Positions 1-8,041 of a stretch of DNA of 13,119 nt are shown piece after piece. Position 1 is the stretch's first letter. The number at the start of each line of letters is the position of its first letter. The notes beneath the pieces are model-generated. The model ran no database searches and was not told the origin of the DNA. It saw only the letters and a program-made list of their open reading frames with translations. Source of the DNA: Pseudomonadota bacterium (GTDB lineage: Bacteria; Pseudomonadota; Gammaproteobacteria; Burkholderiales; Burkholderiaceae_E); contig JAEWEW010000243.1 in the NCBI GenBank assembly GCA_023389175.1, positions 1 through 13,119 on the forward strand, read 5' to 3'. Position numbers and translations under genes: made by a program.

Positions 1-73
1 CCTGTATGGGGTGGACGAGCGCGCGCGGGTGATCGTGCGGCTGGAGAAGGGCAAGTGGATCCTCGCGCCCTGA
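1..73 (+). CDS. 3' end of probable ABC-transporter substrate-binding protein (partial)
   Basis: Only the last 23 codons and the TGA stop (71-73) are inside the window; the reading frame starts at base 2. The peptide ends in VRLEKGKWILAP. A basic/hydrophobic tail with a KW pair resembles the final beta-strand of LivK-like periplasmic binding proteins, but this is too short to assign on sequence alone. The main argument is context: the next three genes encode the two permeases and two ATPases of a branched-chain-type ABC transporter, and the binding protein is the missing component, usually encoded first. The stop lies 10 bases before the LivH start, as expected within one operon. Confidence 0.55.
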   Translation, partial: LYGVDERARVIVRLEKGKWILAP

Positions 74-83
74 CCGCTTGCCC

Positions 84-1136
84 ATGACCTGGGACATCGC
101 CCTCATCCTCGGTATCGACGGCCTCGCCAACGGGGCCGTCTACCTGCTCGCGGGACTCGGCCTGGTGCTGATCTTCTCGGTGACGCGGGTGGTGTTCGTG
201 CCGTTCGGCGACATCGCCGCATTCGCCGCGCTGAGCCTCGCCGCGTTCGAGCGGGGACACATGCCGGCGACGATTTCGATGATCGGCGTGATGGCCGTGC
301 TTGCGGTCATCGTGGAGGTCGGCAGCCTGCTGCGGCGGGGCGAGGGCCGGCGGATTCCCCGGGCGATCCTCGCCTGGGGCCTGCTGCCGGCGATTCCCTG
401 CGCCATCGCCTGGTCGGTCGCCGGCGCCGCGGTCCCCGCGGCGGTGCATGTGGCAGCGGCCGTCCTGCTGGTGGTGCCGCTCGCCCCGCTGGTTGCCCGG
501 GTCGTCTTCCAGCCGATCGCGGATGCCTCGGTCCTGGTGCTGCTGATCGTCTCCCTGGCACTTCACTTCCTGCTCTCCGGCCTCGGGCTGCTCTTCTTCG
601 GGCCGGAAGGCTCGCGCACCAATGCGCTCGCCGAAGGGGCGCTCACCTTCGGCGGCTACAGCGTGAGCGGACAGGTCATCCTGATGGTGAGCGCCGCGGT
701 GGTGCTGAGCGGGCTCTTCTTCCTCGCATTCGAGCACACGGTGACCGGCAAGGCGCTGCGGGCCACCGCGGTGAACCGGGTCGGCGCGCGCCTGGTGGGG
801 ATCCGGCCGGCCCGCACCGCGCTGCTCGCCTATGGCGGCGCGTCGCTGCTGGGCGGGCTGATCGGCGTGCTGATCGCGCCGGTCACCACCATGTACTACG
901 ACTCGGGCTTCATCATCGGGCTGAAGGCCTTCGTCGCGGCCATCATCGGGGGCCTTGTGAGCTATCCGCTCACCGCGCTCGGCGGGCTTGCAGTCGGGCT
1001 GGTGGAGAGCTTCGCCTCCTTCTGGAGCGGGGCGCTCAAGGACGCGATCGTCTTCAGCCTGCTCATCCCGGTGCTGCTGCTGCGCTCCTTCCTCGCGGCG
1101 ACGCCCGAGGAAGAGGTCGAGGAGTTGGATCAGTGA
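84..1136 (+). CDS. LivH-type ABC transporter permease
   Basis: Inner-membrane permease of the branched-chain amino acid (HAAT) ABC transporter family, 350 aa. In this setting the cargo is more likely an aromatic or other carboxylate (inference). The protein is almost entirely hydrophobic segments. The N-terminal GLANGAVYLLAGLGLVLIFSV stretch is typical of LivH, as is the C-terminal region with VGIRPARTALLAYG, GGLIGVLIAP and AIIGGL motifs. E. coli LivH is about 308 aa; the extra length lies around residues 65-130, where an arginine-rich loop (LLRRGEGRR) is followed by additional hydrophobic segments. It ends in an acidic tail (EEEVEELDQ). ATG at 84 is chosen; an in-frame TTG at 78 is two codons upstream, and neither has a strong Shine-Dalgarno, so coupling to the upstream gene is likely. 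A 91-bp gap with three hairpins follows. Confidence 0.9.
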   Translation: MTWDIALILGIDGLANGAVYLLAGLGLVLIFSVTRVVFVPFGDIAAFAALSLAAFERGHMPATISMIGVMAVLAVIVEVGSLLRRGEGRRIPRAILAWGLLPAIPCAIAWSVAGAAVPAAVHVAAAVLLVVPLAPLVARVVFQPIADASVLVLLIVSLALHFLLSGLGLLFFGPEGSRTNALAEGALTFGGYSVSGQVILMVSAAVVLSGLFFLAFEHTVTGKALRATAVNRVGARLVGIRPARTALLAYGGASLLGGLIGVLIAPVTTMYYDSGFIIGLKAFVAAIIGGLVSYPLTALGGLAVGLVESFASFWSGALKDAIVFSLLIPVLLLRSFLAATPEEEVEELDQ

Positions 1137-1148
1137 GCGCCGCCGCAC

Positions 1149-1203
1149 GGCCGCCCGAAGGCGGCGCTCTCCTCCCTCGGGGAGGTGGTCGCGCTTCGCG
1201 ACC
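1149..1203 (+). repeat. Short interspersed hairpin repeat (three stem-loops) between livH and livMG
   Basis: The 91-bp gap holds three back-to-back perfect inverted repeats: GCCGCC-CGAA-GGCGGC (1150-1165), CCTCCC-TCG-GGGAGG (1171-1185) and GGTCGCG-CTT-CGCGACC (1187-1203). From memory, similar 'GGCCGCCCGAAGG...' elements are scattered between genes in Burkholderiales genomes, so I call it an interspersed repeat rather than a terminator. There is no T-tract, and the downstream genes belong to the same operon. As RNA it could form a clustered hairpin structure affecting processing or the relative expression of the permease genes. A 19-base identical piece recurs at 3031-3049. Confidence 0.7.
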
Positions 1204-1227
1204 GGAGGGTACGGGGAGGCTATACCG

Positions 1228-3018
1228 ATGATGCGCGGCGCGCTCCGTCTGCCCCGGCTCGCCGCGATCGTCGTCGTCGTGGTGCTCGCGCTGGTGCCGG
1301 TCTTCGCCGGCAACTTCACCGTCTCGCTGCTGAACGACATCGGCATCGGGGCGCTGGTGGTGCTCGGGCTGGTGATGCTCACCGGCGTTGGCGGCGCCAC
1401 CTCGTTCGGCCAGGCCGCCTTCGTCGGCATCGCCGCCTATTCCACGGCGTGGCTGACCACCAGCCAGGGGCTGTCACCCTGGCTCGGCCTCGTGTTCGCG
1501 CTGGCCCTGACCGGCACGTCGGCGCTCGCGATCGGGCTGCTGACGCTGCGCCTCGGCGGCCACTACCTGCCGCTCAGCACCATTGCCTGGGGTCTTTCGA
1601 TCGCGATCGTGTTCGGCAACGTCGACGCGCTCGGACGGCACACCGGCATCTCCAACATCCCGGCGATCAGCATCGGGCCGTGGTCGCTCGGCGACCGGCG
1701 CGCCATGTACTACCTGATCTGGGGAATCGTCGCGCTGGCGTTCCTGTTCAGCCGCAACCTGCTGCAGTCCCGGCCCGGGCGGGCCATCCGCGGGTTGCGG
1801 GGCGGGGCGACGCTGCTCGCGAGCGTCGGGGCGGATGCCTTCCGGGTGCGGCTCGCGCTGTTCGTGATCGCGGCCCTGCTCGCCGGCTTCGCCGGATGGC
1901 TCTACGCGCACAACAACCGGTTCGTCAGCCCGTCGCCGTTCGATGTCCGGGCGAGCATCGAGTACCTGCTGATGGCGGTCGCCGGCGGCCTCGGGCACCT
2001 GACCGGCGCGCTGGTCGGCTCGGGGCTCGTGCTGGTGATGAAGAACAGCGTCCAGGACCTGCTCCCGCTGCTCACCCAGCGGGCAGGGCAGCTCGAGGCG
2101 ATCGCCTTCGCCACGCTGTTCATCCTGCTGCTGCATTTCGCCCGCGGTGGCCTGATGGGCTTCCTCGCGCGCCGCTACGGCGAGCGCTGGCGGCGCGGGC
2201 CCGCGGTGGCAGTGGGCTCGCCCCCCGATCCGCTGCCGCAGCGCGAGCTGCCCCCGCGCGGCACGCCGCTGCTGTCGGTTTGCGGCGTGGTGAAGCGCTT
2301 CGGCGGCCTGGTGGCGGTGGACGACGTGAGCTTCGAGCTGAAGGCGGGCGAGATCCTCGGCCTCATCGGGCCCAACGGTGCCGGCAAGACGACGATGTTC
2401 AACCTGCTCACTCGAACCCTGCCGATGACTGCCGGGAAGGTGACCTTCCTCGGCCAGGACATCAGCGGGATGCGCCAGCGCGAGGTCGCGCAACTGGGCC
2501 TCGCGCGGACCTTCCAGCACGTGAAGCTGCGGCCGTACATGAGCCTGCTGGACAACGTGGCGCTCGGCGCGCACGCCCGCGCCCGCAGCGGCATCCTGCG
2601 CGCAGGGCTGCGGCTGGACCGGGGCGAGGAGCGCCAGGTGCTGCACGAGGCCCAGCGCCAGCTCGATCGCATCGGGCTTGGCGATCGGGCGCACGAGATG
2701 GCCGGCAGCCTGCCGCTCGGCACCCAGCGCATCCTCGAGATCGCCCGGGCCCTCGCCGCCGATCCGGTGCTGCTGGTGCTGGACGAGCCGGCCGCCGGTT
2801 TGCGCCGCAAGGAGAAGATGGCGCTTGCCGCGCTGCTGCGCAGGCTGCGCGAGGAAGGCGTCACCATCCTGATCGTCGAGCACGACATGGACTTCGTCAT
2901 GCGACTGGTGGATCGCCTGGTGGTGATGAACTTCGGCGCAAAGCTGGTGGAAGGCGCGCCCGCGGAGGTACGGGCCGACCCGCGGGTGCAGGCCGCCTAT
3001 CTCGGGAGCGTCGCATGA
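1228..3018 (+). CDS. LivM-LivG fusion: ABC permease fused to ATPase
   Basis: One 596-aa reading frame holds both a permease and an ATP-binding subunit of the branched-chain-type ABC transporter. Residues 1-315 are the LivM-like membrane domain, with the hallmark [19 protein letters not shown] near residue 53 and the [14 protein letters not shown] loop near 251. Residues 325-345 are a proline-rich linker. Residues 348-596 are the LivG-like ATPase: Walker [10 protein letters not shown] (381-389), ARTFQ Q-loop region (426-430), signature LPLGTQR (495-501) in place of LSGGQ, Walker B VLLVLDEP (514-521) and switch histidine in VEHDMDF (550-556). The frame extends upstream of 1228, but that part is the antisense-like reading of livH. 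The start is ATG 1228 because GGGGAGG (1213-1219) lies 8 bases before it. The stop overlaps the livF ATG. Confidence 0.92.
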   Translation: MMRGALRLPRLAAIVVVVVLALVPVFAGNFTVSLLNDIGIGALVVLGLVMLTGVGGATSFGQAAFVGIAAYSTAWLTTSQGLSPWLGLVFALALTGTSALAIGLLTLRLGGHYLPLSTIAWGLSIAIVFGNVDALGRHTGISNIPAISIGPWSLGDRRAMYYLIWGIVALAFLFSRNLLQSRPGRAIRGLRGGATLLASVGADAFRVRLALFVIAALLAGFAGWLYAHNNRFVSPSPFDVRASIEYLLMAVAGGLGHLTGALVGSGLVLVMKNSVQDLLPLLTQRAGQLEAIAFATLFILLLHFARGGLMGFLARRYGERWRRGPAVAVGSPPDPLPQRELPPRGTPLLSVCGVVKRFGGLVAVDDVSFELKAGEILGLIGPNGAGKTTMFNLLTRTLPMTAGKVTFLGQDISGMRQREVAQLGLARTFQHVKLRPYMSLLDNVALGAHARARSGILRAGLRLDRGEERQVLHEAQRQLDRIGLGDRAHEMAGSLPLGTQRILEIARALAADPVLLVLDEPAAGLRRKEKMALAALLRRLREEGVTILIVEHDMDFVMRLVDRLVVMNFGAKLVEGAPAEVRADPRVQAAYLGSVA

Positions 3019-3779
3019 GCGATGTCGGAGGGCCGCCCGAAGGCGGCGCGGCGATGCCGATGCTCGAGGTAGGCGACCTTCATGTCGCCTATGGCCAGGT
3101 GGAGGCGCTGCGGGGCGTCTCGCTCTCGCTGCGGCCGGGCCAGATCGTCTCGGTGATCGGTCCCAACGGCGCGGGCAAGACCACCATGCTCGCCGCGATC
3201 ATGGGCCTGCTGCCCTGCCGCGGAATCCTGCGCTTCGAGGGCGAGGATCTCCAGCCGCTCGACGTGGAGGCGCGAGTCGAGCGAGGCATGTGCCTGGTGC
3301 CCGAGAAGCGGGAGCTCTTCGGCGAGCTCACGGTGCTGGACAACCTGCAGCTCGGCGCCTTCGCCCGGCGCCTGCGCCGGGAGGGCCTCCGGCGGCAGCT
3401 CGATTCGGTGTTCGATCGCTTCCCGCGCCTCGCGGAGCGGCGCGGACAGCGGGCAGACACGCTCTCCGGCGGGGAGCGCCAGATGCTCGCGGTGGGGCGG
3501 GCGCTGATGTCCTCGCCGCGGCTCTTGATGCTGGACGAGCCGAGCCTCGGGCTCGCCCCGCTGATCGTGCGCGACGTGCTCGCCATGGTGCGCACGCTGC
3601 GCGACGACGGGGTCTCCATCCTGCTGGTCGAGCAGAACGCGCGTGCCGCGCTCGAGACCTCCGACTTCGGCTATGTGCTGGAGACCGGCGAGGTCGCGTT
3701 GTCGGGCGCCTCCGCGGAACTCGCCGGCGATCCGAGGGTGCAGGCCACCTACCTCGGCGCGGGAACGCAGGATGATTGA
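3015..3779 (+). CDS. LivF-type ABC transporter ATP-binding protein
   Basis: Second ATPase of the transporter, 254 aa, cytoplasmic face of the inner membrane. Motifs: Walker [10 protein letters not shown] (49-57), [13 protein letters not shown] (95-107, LivF normally has VPEGR), signature LSGGERQML (150-158), Walker B LLMLDEP (170-176), SLGL D-loop, and VEQN (205-208) with glutamine in the switch position, typical of LivF. The start ATG 3015 overlaps the upstream TGA as ATGA and has GGGAG (3004-3008) 6 bases upstream. The first 13 residues (GGPPEGGAA) are encoded by a copy of the interspersed repeat and lie outside the family core, which begins at [15 protein letters not shown] 3054 or 3060 are alternative starts, but with weaker ribosome-binding sites. 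The 3' end overlaps the next gene by 8 bases. Confidence 0.92.
   Translation: MSDVGGPPEGGAAMPMLEVGDLHVAYGQVEALRGVSLSLRPGQIVSVIGPNGAGKTTMLAAIMGLLPCRGILRFEGEDLQPLDVEARVERGMCLVPEKRELFGELTVLDNLQLGAFARRLRREGLRRQLDSVFDRFPRLAERRGQRADTLSGGERQMLAVGRALMSSPRLLMLDEPSLGLAPLIVRDVLAMVRTLRDDGVSILLVEQNARAALETSDFGYVLETGEVALSGASAELAGDPRVQATYLGAGTQDD
3031..3049 (+). repeat. Partial copy of the interspersed repeat inside the livF 5' end
   Basis: GGCCGCCCGAAGGCGGCGC here is identical over 19 bases to 1149-1167 in the livH-livMG gap. It includes the perfect GCCGCC-CGAA-GGCGGC stem-loop (3032-3047) but not the second and third hairpins. It lies between the ATG at 3015 and the start of the conserved LivF core, so it is either translated as a short Gly/Pro-rich extension or forms a hairpin ahead of an internal start at 3054/3060. 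Confidence 0.65.
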
Positions 3780-5421
3780 GCAGCTGCCGTCGCCATCCCG
3801 GCACCTGCCGGCCATGCTGGCGCGCCAGGCGCAGCGGCATGGCGACCGCCGCCTGGTCAGCGTCGGCGGGCAGCGGTGGTCGTATCGCGATGCGCTGGCC
3901 ATCGCGGCGGCGCGGGCCGGCGCGCTTGCGGCGGCCGGCGTCGCGCGCGGCGATCGCGTTGCCGTCATGTGCGGCAACTGCAGCGAGTTCCTCGAGGTGT
4001 TCCTCGGCTGCGCCTGGCTCGGGGCGGTTGCGGTGCCCATCAATACCGCCTCCATGGGGCCGCAGATCGGCTACTACCTTGCCGACAGCGAGGCGCGGCT
4101 CCTGGTGATCGAGGCCGGCTTCCTTCCGCGGCTGGCGCATGCCGGGCCGGCGGGCGGGGCGCTCGCCGCCGTCTGGGTGGTCGCGACCGCGCAGGACGAT
4201 GCGGGCGGCGCGCATGCGGAACCGCGTCAGGCGGAGCTCTCCCGGGCGCCGCGGCTGCCGGATGGCGCGCGCATCGATGCCTACCCCGAGGCCGGCTCGC
4301 CGATCGCGCCGGCGGAGCTCGGCCCGGGCGATCCGCTCGCGATCCTCTACACCTCCGGCACCACCGGGCCGGCCAAGGGCGTCGTCTGTCCGCATGCGCA
4401 GTACTACTGGTGGGGCGTGAACAGCGCCGACATCCTCGGCATCGGCCCCACCGACGTGCTCGGCACCACGCTGCCGCTCTTCCACATCAACGCGCTCAAT
4501 ACCTTCGCGCAGGCGCTGGTGACCGGCTGCGAGGTGGTGTACGAGTCCCGCTTCTCGGCGTCGGGTTTCTGGCCTGCGATGCGGGCCTGCGGCGCCACGG
4601 TGGTGTACCTGCTGGGCGCCATGGTGCCGATCCTGCTCGCGCAGCCGCCCGATCCGCGCGAGCGGGACCATCGGGTACGCACGGGCCTGGGTCCCGGCGT
4701 GCCGGCCGCGGCCGGCAACGCCTTCCGCGAGCGGACCGGCGTGCGCCTGCTCGAAGGCTACGGCTCCACCGAGACCAATTTCGTGATCGCAACCGCGCCG
4801 GACTCGCCGCGCGACGGCGTGATGGGCTGGCTCCGGCCGGGTTTCCACGCCCGCGTGGCGGACGCGCATGACAACGAACTCGCGGCCGGAGAGGCGGGCG
4901 AGCTGCTCCTGCGCGCGGACGAGCCGTTCGCTTTCGCCAGCGGCTACCACAACCGACCGCAGGAGACGCTCGCGGCCTGGCGCAACCTGTGGTTCCACAC
5001 CGGCGACCGCGTCGTCCGCGACGCCGATGGCGCCTTCCGTTTCCTCGATCGCATCAAGGACGCGATCCGCCGGCGCGGGGAGAACATCTCGTCGTTCGAG
5101 GTCGAGCAGGTGCTGCTCGGACACGCGGCGGTCGCGGCCGCGGCGGTCTATCCGGTGCGCTCGGAGCTGGCGGAGGACGAGGTGATGGCGGCAATCACCG
5201 TCCGCCCCGGCATGGCGATCGATCCCGCCGAGCTCTCGCAATACTGCGAAGCGCGCCTGCCTTACTTCGCGGTGCCGCGGTACCTCGACCTGCTGCCGGA
5301 CCTGCCGCGCACCGAGAACGGCAAGGTGCAGAAGTACAAGCTGCGCGAGCGGGGCGTGCGGCAGGATACCTGGGATCGGGAGCAGGCAATGCCCGGTCGC
5401 CCGGGTCGCCGGCGCGGCTGA
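3772..5421 (+). CDS. CaiC-like ATP-dependent acyl-CoA ligase (ANL superfamily)
   Basis: 549-aa AMP-forming acid-CoA ligase, cytoplasmic; converts a carboxylic acid, ATP and CoA to acyl-CoA, AMP and PPi. Motifs in order: P-loop [12 protein letters not shown] (192-203), PLFHINA (235-241), YGSTET (330-335), FHTGD (408-412), hinge region [15 protein letters not shown] (426-440) and the C-terminal catalytic lysine in RTENGKVQK (K518). The closest familiar pattern is the crotonobetaine/carnitine-CoA ligase (CaiC) group, not classical benzoate-CoA ligase, so the substrate is unknown. Placement in an operon with an uptake system and beside box genes suggests activation of the imported acid (inference). 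ATG 3772 overlaps livF by 8 bases, with GGGAA just upstream. The arginine-rich C-terminal tail (PGRPGRRRG) is outside the family core. Confidence 0.85.
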   Translation: MIEQLPSPSRHLPAMLARQAQRHGDRRLVSVGGQRWSYRDALAIAAARAGALAAAGVARGDRVAVMCGNCSEFLEVFLGCAWLGAVAVPINTASMGPQIGYYLADSEARLLVIEAGFLPRLAHAGPAGGALAAVWVVATAQDDAGGAHAEPRQAELSRAPRLPDGARIDAYPEAGSPIAPAELGPGDPLAILYTSGTTGPAKGVVCPHAQYYWWGVNSADILGIGPTDVLGTTLPLFHINALNTFAQALVTGCEVVYESRFSASGFWPAMRACGATVVYLLGAMVPILLAQPPDPRERDHRVRTGLGPGVPAAAGNAFRERTGVRLLEGYGSTETNFVIATAPDSPRDGVMGWLRPGFHARVADAHDNELAAGEAGELLLRADEPFAFASGYHNRPQETLAAWRNLWFHTGDRVVRDADGAFRFLDRIKDAIRRRGENISSFEVEQVLLGHAAVAAAAVYPVRSELAEDEVMAAITVRPGMAIDPAELSQYCEARLPYFAVPRYLDLLPDLPRTENGKVQKYKLRERGVRQDTWDREQAMPGRPGRRRG

Positions 5422-5436
5422 ACGAGGCGCGGACCG

Positions 5437-6186
5437 GTGTTCTCGCTCGCGGGTCGGACCGCCTTCATCACCGGCGCGGCAAGGGGCCTGGGCGCCGCCA
5501 TCGCGCGCGGGCTTGCCGGCGCCGGCGCGCGGGTGGTGCTCACGGACCTGGCCTTCGATGCGGTGGAGCAGGCGGCCGGGGCGCTGCGCGACGAAGGCCT
5601 GGATGCCGTCGCGCTTGCGCTCGACGTGCGGGACGAGGTCGCCTTCCAGGCGGCCTTCGACCGCGCCGCCGCCGAGGGCGGCGGTGTCGACATCCTGGTC
5701 AACAATGCCGCGGTCTCGCCGCCGACGCCGCTCTGGTCCATCCCCGCAGGCGAGTGGGACGACGTGCTCGCCGTGAACCTGCGCGGCTGCTACTTCGGCT
5801 GCCGCATCGCCGGCCGCCACATGCGGGACCGCGGCTACGGGCGCATCGTGAACCTGGCGTCGATCGCGGGGCAGCAGGCGAGCGCCGCATCAGGCGCGCA
5901 CTATGCCGCCTCCAAGGCCGGCATCGTGGCGCTCACCCGCAGCTTCGCGCAGGAGCTCGCGCCGCATGGGGTCACCGTCAACGCGCTCGCCCCCTCGGCC
6001 GTGCGCGGCCCGCAGCTCGATACGCTCGACGCGGCACGGCGGCAGGCGCTTGCGTCCGCCATTCCCGTCGGTCGCTTCGGCGAGCCGGAGGAGGTGGCGG
6101 CGGCGGCCGTCTATCTCGCCTCGACACAGGCGGGTTTCGTCACCGGCGCGACCCTCGACCTCAACGGCGGGAGGCTCATGCGGTGA
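5437..6186 (+). CDS. SDR family NAD(P)-dependent oxidoreductase
   Basis: 249-aa classical short-chain dehydrogenase/reductase. Visible motifs: cofactor-binding TGAARGLG (12-19), aspartate at the end of beta-2 (D37, pointing to NAD rather than NADP), NNAA (89-92), N114, catalytic S142, Y156 and K160 in YAASK, and the C-terminal LNGG. It probably interconverts a hydroxy and a keto group; the substrate cannot be read from sequence. Sitting directly behind a CoA ligase, it may act on a hydroxyacyl-CoA or on a side chain of an aromatic acid before it enters the box pathway (inference). GTG 5437 is chosen, with GAGG (5424-5427) 9 bases upstream and a 15-bp gap from the ligase. Its last 11 bases overlap the convergent ligase gene. 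Confidence 0.88.
   Translation: MFSLAGRTAFITGAARGLGAAIARGLAGAGARVVLTDLAFDAVEQAAGALRDEGLDAVALALDVRDEVAFQAAFDRAAAEGGGVDILVNNAAVSPPTPLWSIPAGEWDDVLAVNLRGCYFGCRIAGRHMRDRGYGRIVNLASIAGQQASAASGAHYAASKAGIVALTRSFAQELAPHGVTVNALAPSAVRGPQLDTLDAARRQALASAIPVGRFGEPEEVAAAAVYLASTQAGFVTGATLDLNGGRLMR
6176..6186. other. Tail-to-tail overlap of SDR and ligase genes
   Basis: The + strand SDR stop is TGA at 6184-6186, and the - strand ligase stop is the complement of TCA at 6176-6178. Both coding regions therefore share 11 bases, and there is no room for a conventional terminator between two converging transcription units. Confidence 0.9.
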
Positions 6187-8041
6187 GGTTGCCCTCGCCA
6201 GGCGGGCGGTAGAGCGCCTCGACCAGCTCGCGCCGCCGCTCCAGCACTGCCCGCTGGTTGATGTAGCCCTTGTCGGTGATCTCGCCGGCGTCTATCGACG
6301 GCGGCTCCTCCATCAGGCGCGCCGCCACCACCCGGGTGGACGAGCCGGTCGCTTCGTCGCGCAGCCGCGCGAGGCCCTTCGACACCACCGCGCGAACCGC
6401 CGCCGAGTCGATGGCATCGGCCAGCGGCGCCTGCGCGTCCAGCCCCGCGAGCTGACGGCAGGCGGCGGCATTGGGGAACACCAGCAGCCGGACATCGTCG
6501 CGATCGTGGCCGCAGACCACCACGTCCTGCGCCACCGGCGCGAGCGCCTCCAGCGCCCGCACCCGCAGCATGCCCACGTTCACCCAGGTCCCGGAGGTGA
6601 GCTTGAAGTCCTCGGCGATCCGTCCGTCGAAGAGCAGGCCGGACTCCGGATGCTTCGGGTCCAGCCAGCGCACCGCGTCCCCGATGCGATAGAAGCCTTC
6701 CTCGTCGAAGGCCGCGGCAGTCAGCTTCTCGTCGCGCCAATAGCCGGGGGTGACGTTGACACCGCGCACCCGCACCTCGAGCTTGTCGCCGGACGGCACC
6801 AGCTTGAGCTCGCAGCCGGGCACCGGCACGCCGATCACGCCGGTGCGCTCGGCCTGGAAATGGCAGTCGGTCGCGAGCGGCGACGTCTCGGTCGATCCCC
6901 AGGCCGCCACCATCGGCAGCGGCTGGCCGGTGGCCTCGCGGCTGAGCCGCAGGAGCGCGTCCCACAGGTGCTGGGGCAGGGCGGCCGCGGCGTAGAAGAT
7001 CACCTGCAGCCGCGCGAAGAAGCGGTTGCGCAGCGCCTCGTCCTTCTCGAGCGCGGCAACCAGGAAGTCGTAGCCGCGGGGCACGTTGAAGTAGATGGTG
7101 GGCGAGATCTCGCGCAGGTTCGCGAGCGTCGCATCGAAGAGTCCCGGGGCGGCCTTGCCGCCATCGATGTAGAGCGTGCCGCCGTTGCGCAGCACCATGT
7201 TGAAGTTGTGGTTGCCGCCGAAGGTGTGGTTCCACGGCAGCCAGTCGACGATGACCGGCGGCGTCGCCGCGAGGAACGGCCAGACCTGCAGCTTCGCCTG
7301 CTGGCTCGCGCACATCATGCGCTGGGTGTTGATGACGCCCTTCGGGATGCCGGTGGAGCCGGAGGTGAAGAGCACCTTGGCCACCGTGTCGCCGTCGATC
7401 GCCTGGAAGGCGTTCTGCACCCGCGCATCGTCGGTGCGCTCGGCCAGGCCGGCGAAGTCCAGCCGGCGGGACCTTCCTGCGGCCACCGCCGTCGGGTCGT
7501 CGAGGATCAGCGTGGCATCGTGCAGCCCGTCGATCGCGGCCAGTGCCGGCCCGAAGCGCGCTGCCGGCGCGGCATGGATGAAACCTGGCGCAAGGCTTTC
7601 GATGATCGCCTTGAGCTTGGCATGGTCCCGTGACATCAGCGAGTACGCCGGGGAGACCGGGACCGCCGGGATGCCGACATGCATGGCCGCGAGGCTCAGC
7701 AGCGCATGCTGGATCGAGTTGTCCGACAGCAGCACCAGGGGCCGCTGCGCGCCCAGTCCGTTCTCCAGCATGGCGGTGGCGAGCGCGAGGACCGTGGCAT
7801 GCGCCTCCGAATAGCTGATCCGGGTCCACTCGCCGTCCCGGCGCTCGGCGAGGAAGGTCCGCTCGGGCGTCTCGCCTGCCCAGTGGACGAGCCACTCGCC
7901 GATGCAGCGCGAATAGGCGCCGAGCGGCTCCCGCGATCGGGCGATCTGCGTGCCGTCCGGCCGGCGCTCGACCGCCAGCGCCGGGCGGGCGAAGAGCGTG
8001 CGCGAGGAACCGCCTGCGACGGCGGGATCGTTGGCGTTCAT
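6176..8041 (-). CDS. Feruloyl-CoA synthase-like AMP-binding ligase
   Basis: 621-aa AMP-forming ligase of the feruloyl/p-coumaroyl-CoA synthetase type, matching that family's length of about 620. Motifs: P-loop LFTSGSTGIPKG (224-235), WLPWNHTFGGNHNFN (267-281), WGSTET (381-386), YRIGD (451-455), DGRIAEDFKLTSGTWV (472-487), which is characteristic of this family, and a C-terminal GEITDKG with candidate catalytic K591. The N-terminal EPLGAYSRCIGEWL block is also family-typical. Expected reaction: aromatic (hydroxycinnamate-like) acid + ATP + CoA to acyl-CoA; the true substrate here is unproven. The start ATG (8041-8039) overlaps the cupin TGA as ATGA, so the two genes are translationally coupled. 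The frame is open upstream but that part antisenses the cupin. The gene runs convergent to the SDR gene. Confidence 0.88.
   Translation of the reverse strand: MNANDPAVAGGSSRTLFARPALAVERRPDGTQIARSREPLGAYSRCIGEWLVHWAGETPERTFLAERRDGEWTRISYSEAHATVLALATAMLENGLGAQRPLVLLSDNSIQHALLSLAAMHVGIPAVPVSPAYSLMSRDHAKLKAIIESLAPGFIHAAPAARFGPALAAIDGLHDATLILDDPTAVAAGRSRRLDFAGLAERTDDARVQNAFQAIDGDTVAKVLFTSGSTGIPKGVINTQRMMCASQQAKLQVWPFLAATPPVIVDWLPWNHTFGGNHNFNMVLRNGGTLYIDGGKAAPGLFDATLANLREISPTIYFNVPRGYDFLVAALEKDEALRNRFFARLQVIFYAAAALPQHLWDALLRLSREATGQPLPMVAAWGSTETSPLATDCHFQAERTGVIGVPVPGCELKLVPSGDKLEVRVRGVNVTPGYWRDEKLTAAAFDEEGFYRIGDAVRWLDPKHPESGLLFDGRIAEDFKLTSGTWVNVGMLRVRALEALAPVAQDVVVCGHDRDDVRLLVFPNAAACRQLAGLDAQAPLADAIDSAAVRAVVSKGLARLRDEATGSSTRVVAARLMEEPPSIDAGEITDKGYINQRAVLERRRELVEALYRPPGEGNLTA

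Noticed and set aside
1150..1203. Stem-loops in the livH-livMG gap as a transcription terminator
   Set aside because: No T-tract, three tandem stems rather than one, and downstream genes of the same transporter depend on read-through.
1474..2883. Long - strand open frame (469 codons) opposite livMG
   Set aside because: Low-complexity Gln/Arg/Glu-rich translation without motifs, fully antisense to a gene with intact transporter motifs.
4397..4410. GCGCAGTACTACTG inside the acyl-CoA ligase gene as a further BoxR-like site
   Set aside because: It lacks the AGTAT core and the spaced right-hand TGC and is fully explained by coding sequence.
3328..5820. Very long - strand open frame (830 codons) opposite livF, the acyl-CoA ligase and the SDR gene
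   Set aside because: Its translation is Arg/Ala/Gly/His-rich with no domain pattern. It lies antisense to three well-supported genes and reflects high GC content at third codon positions.
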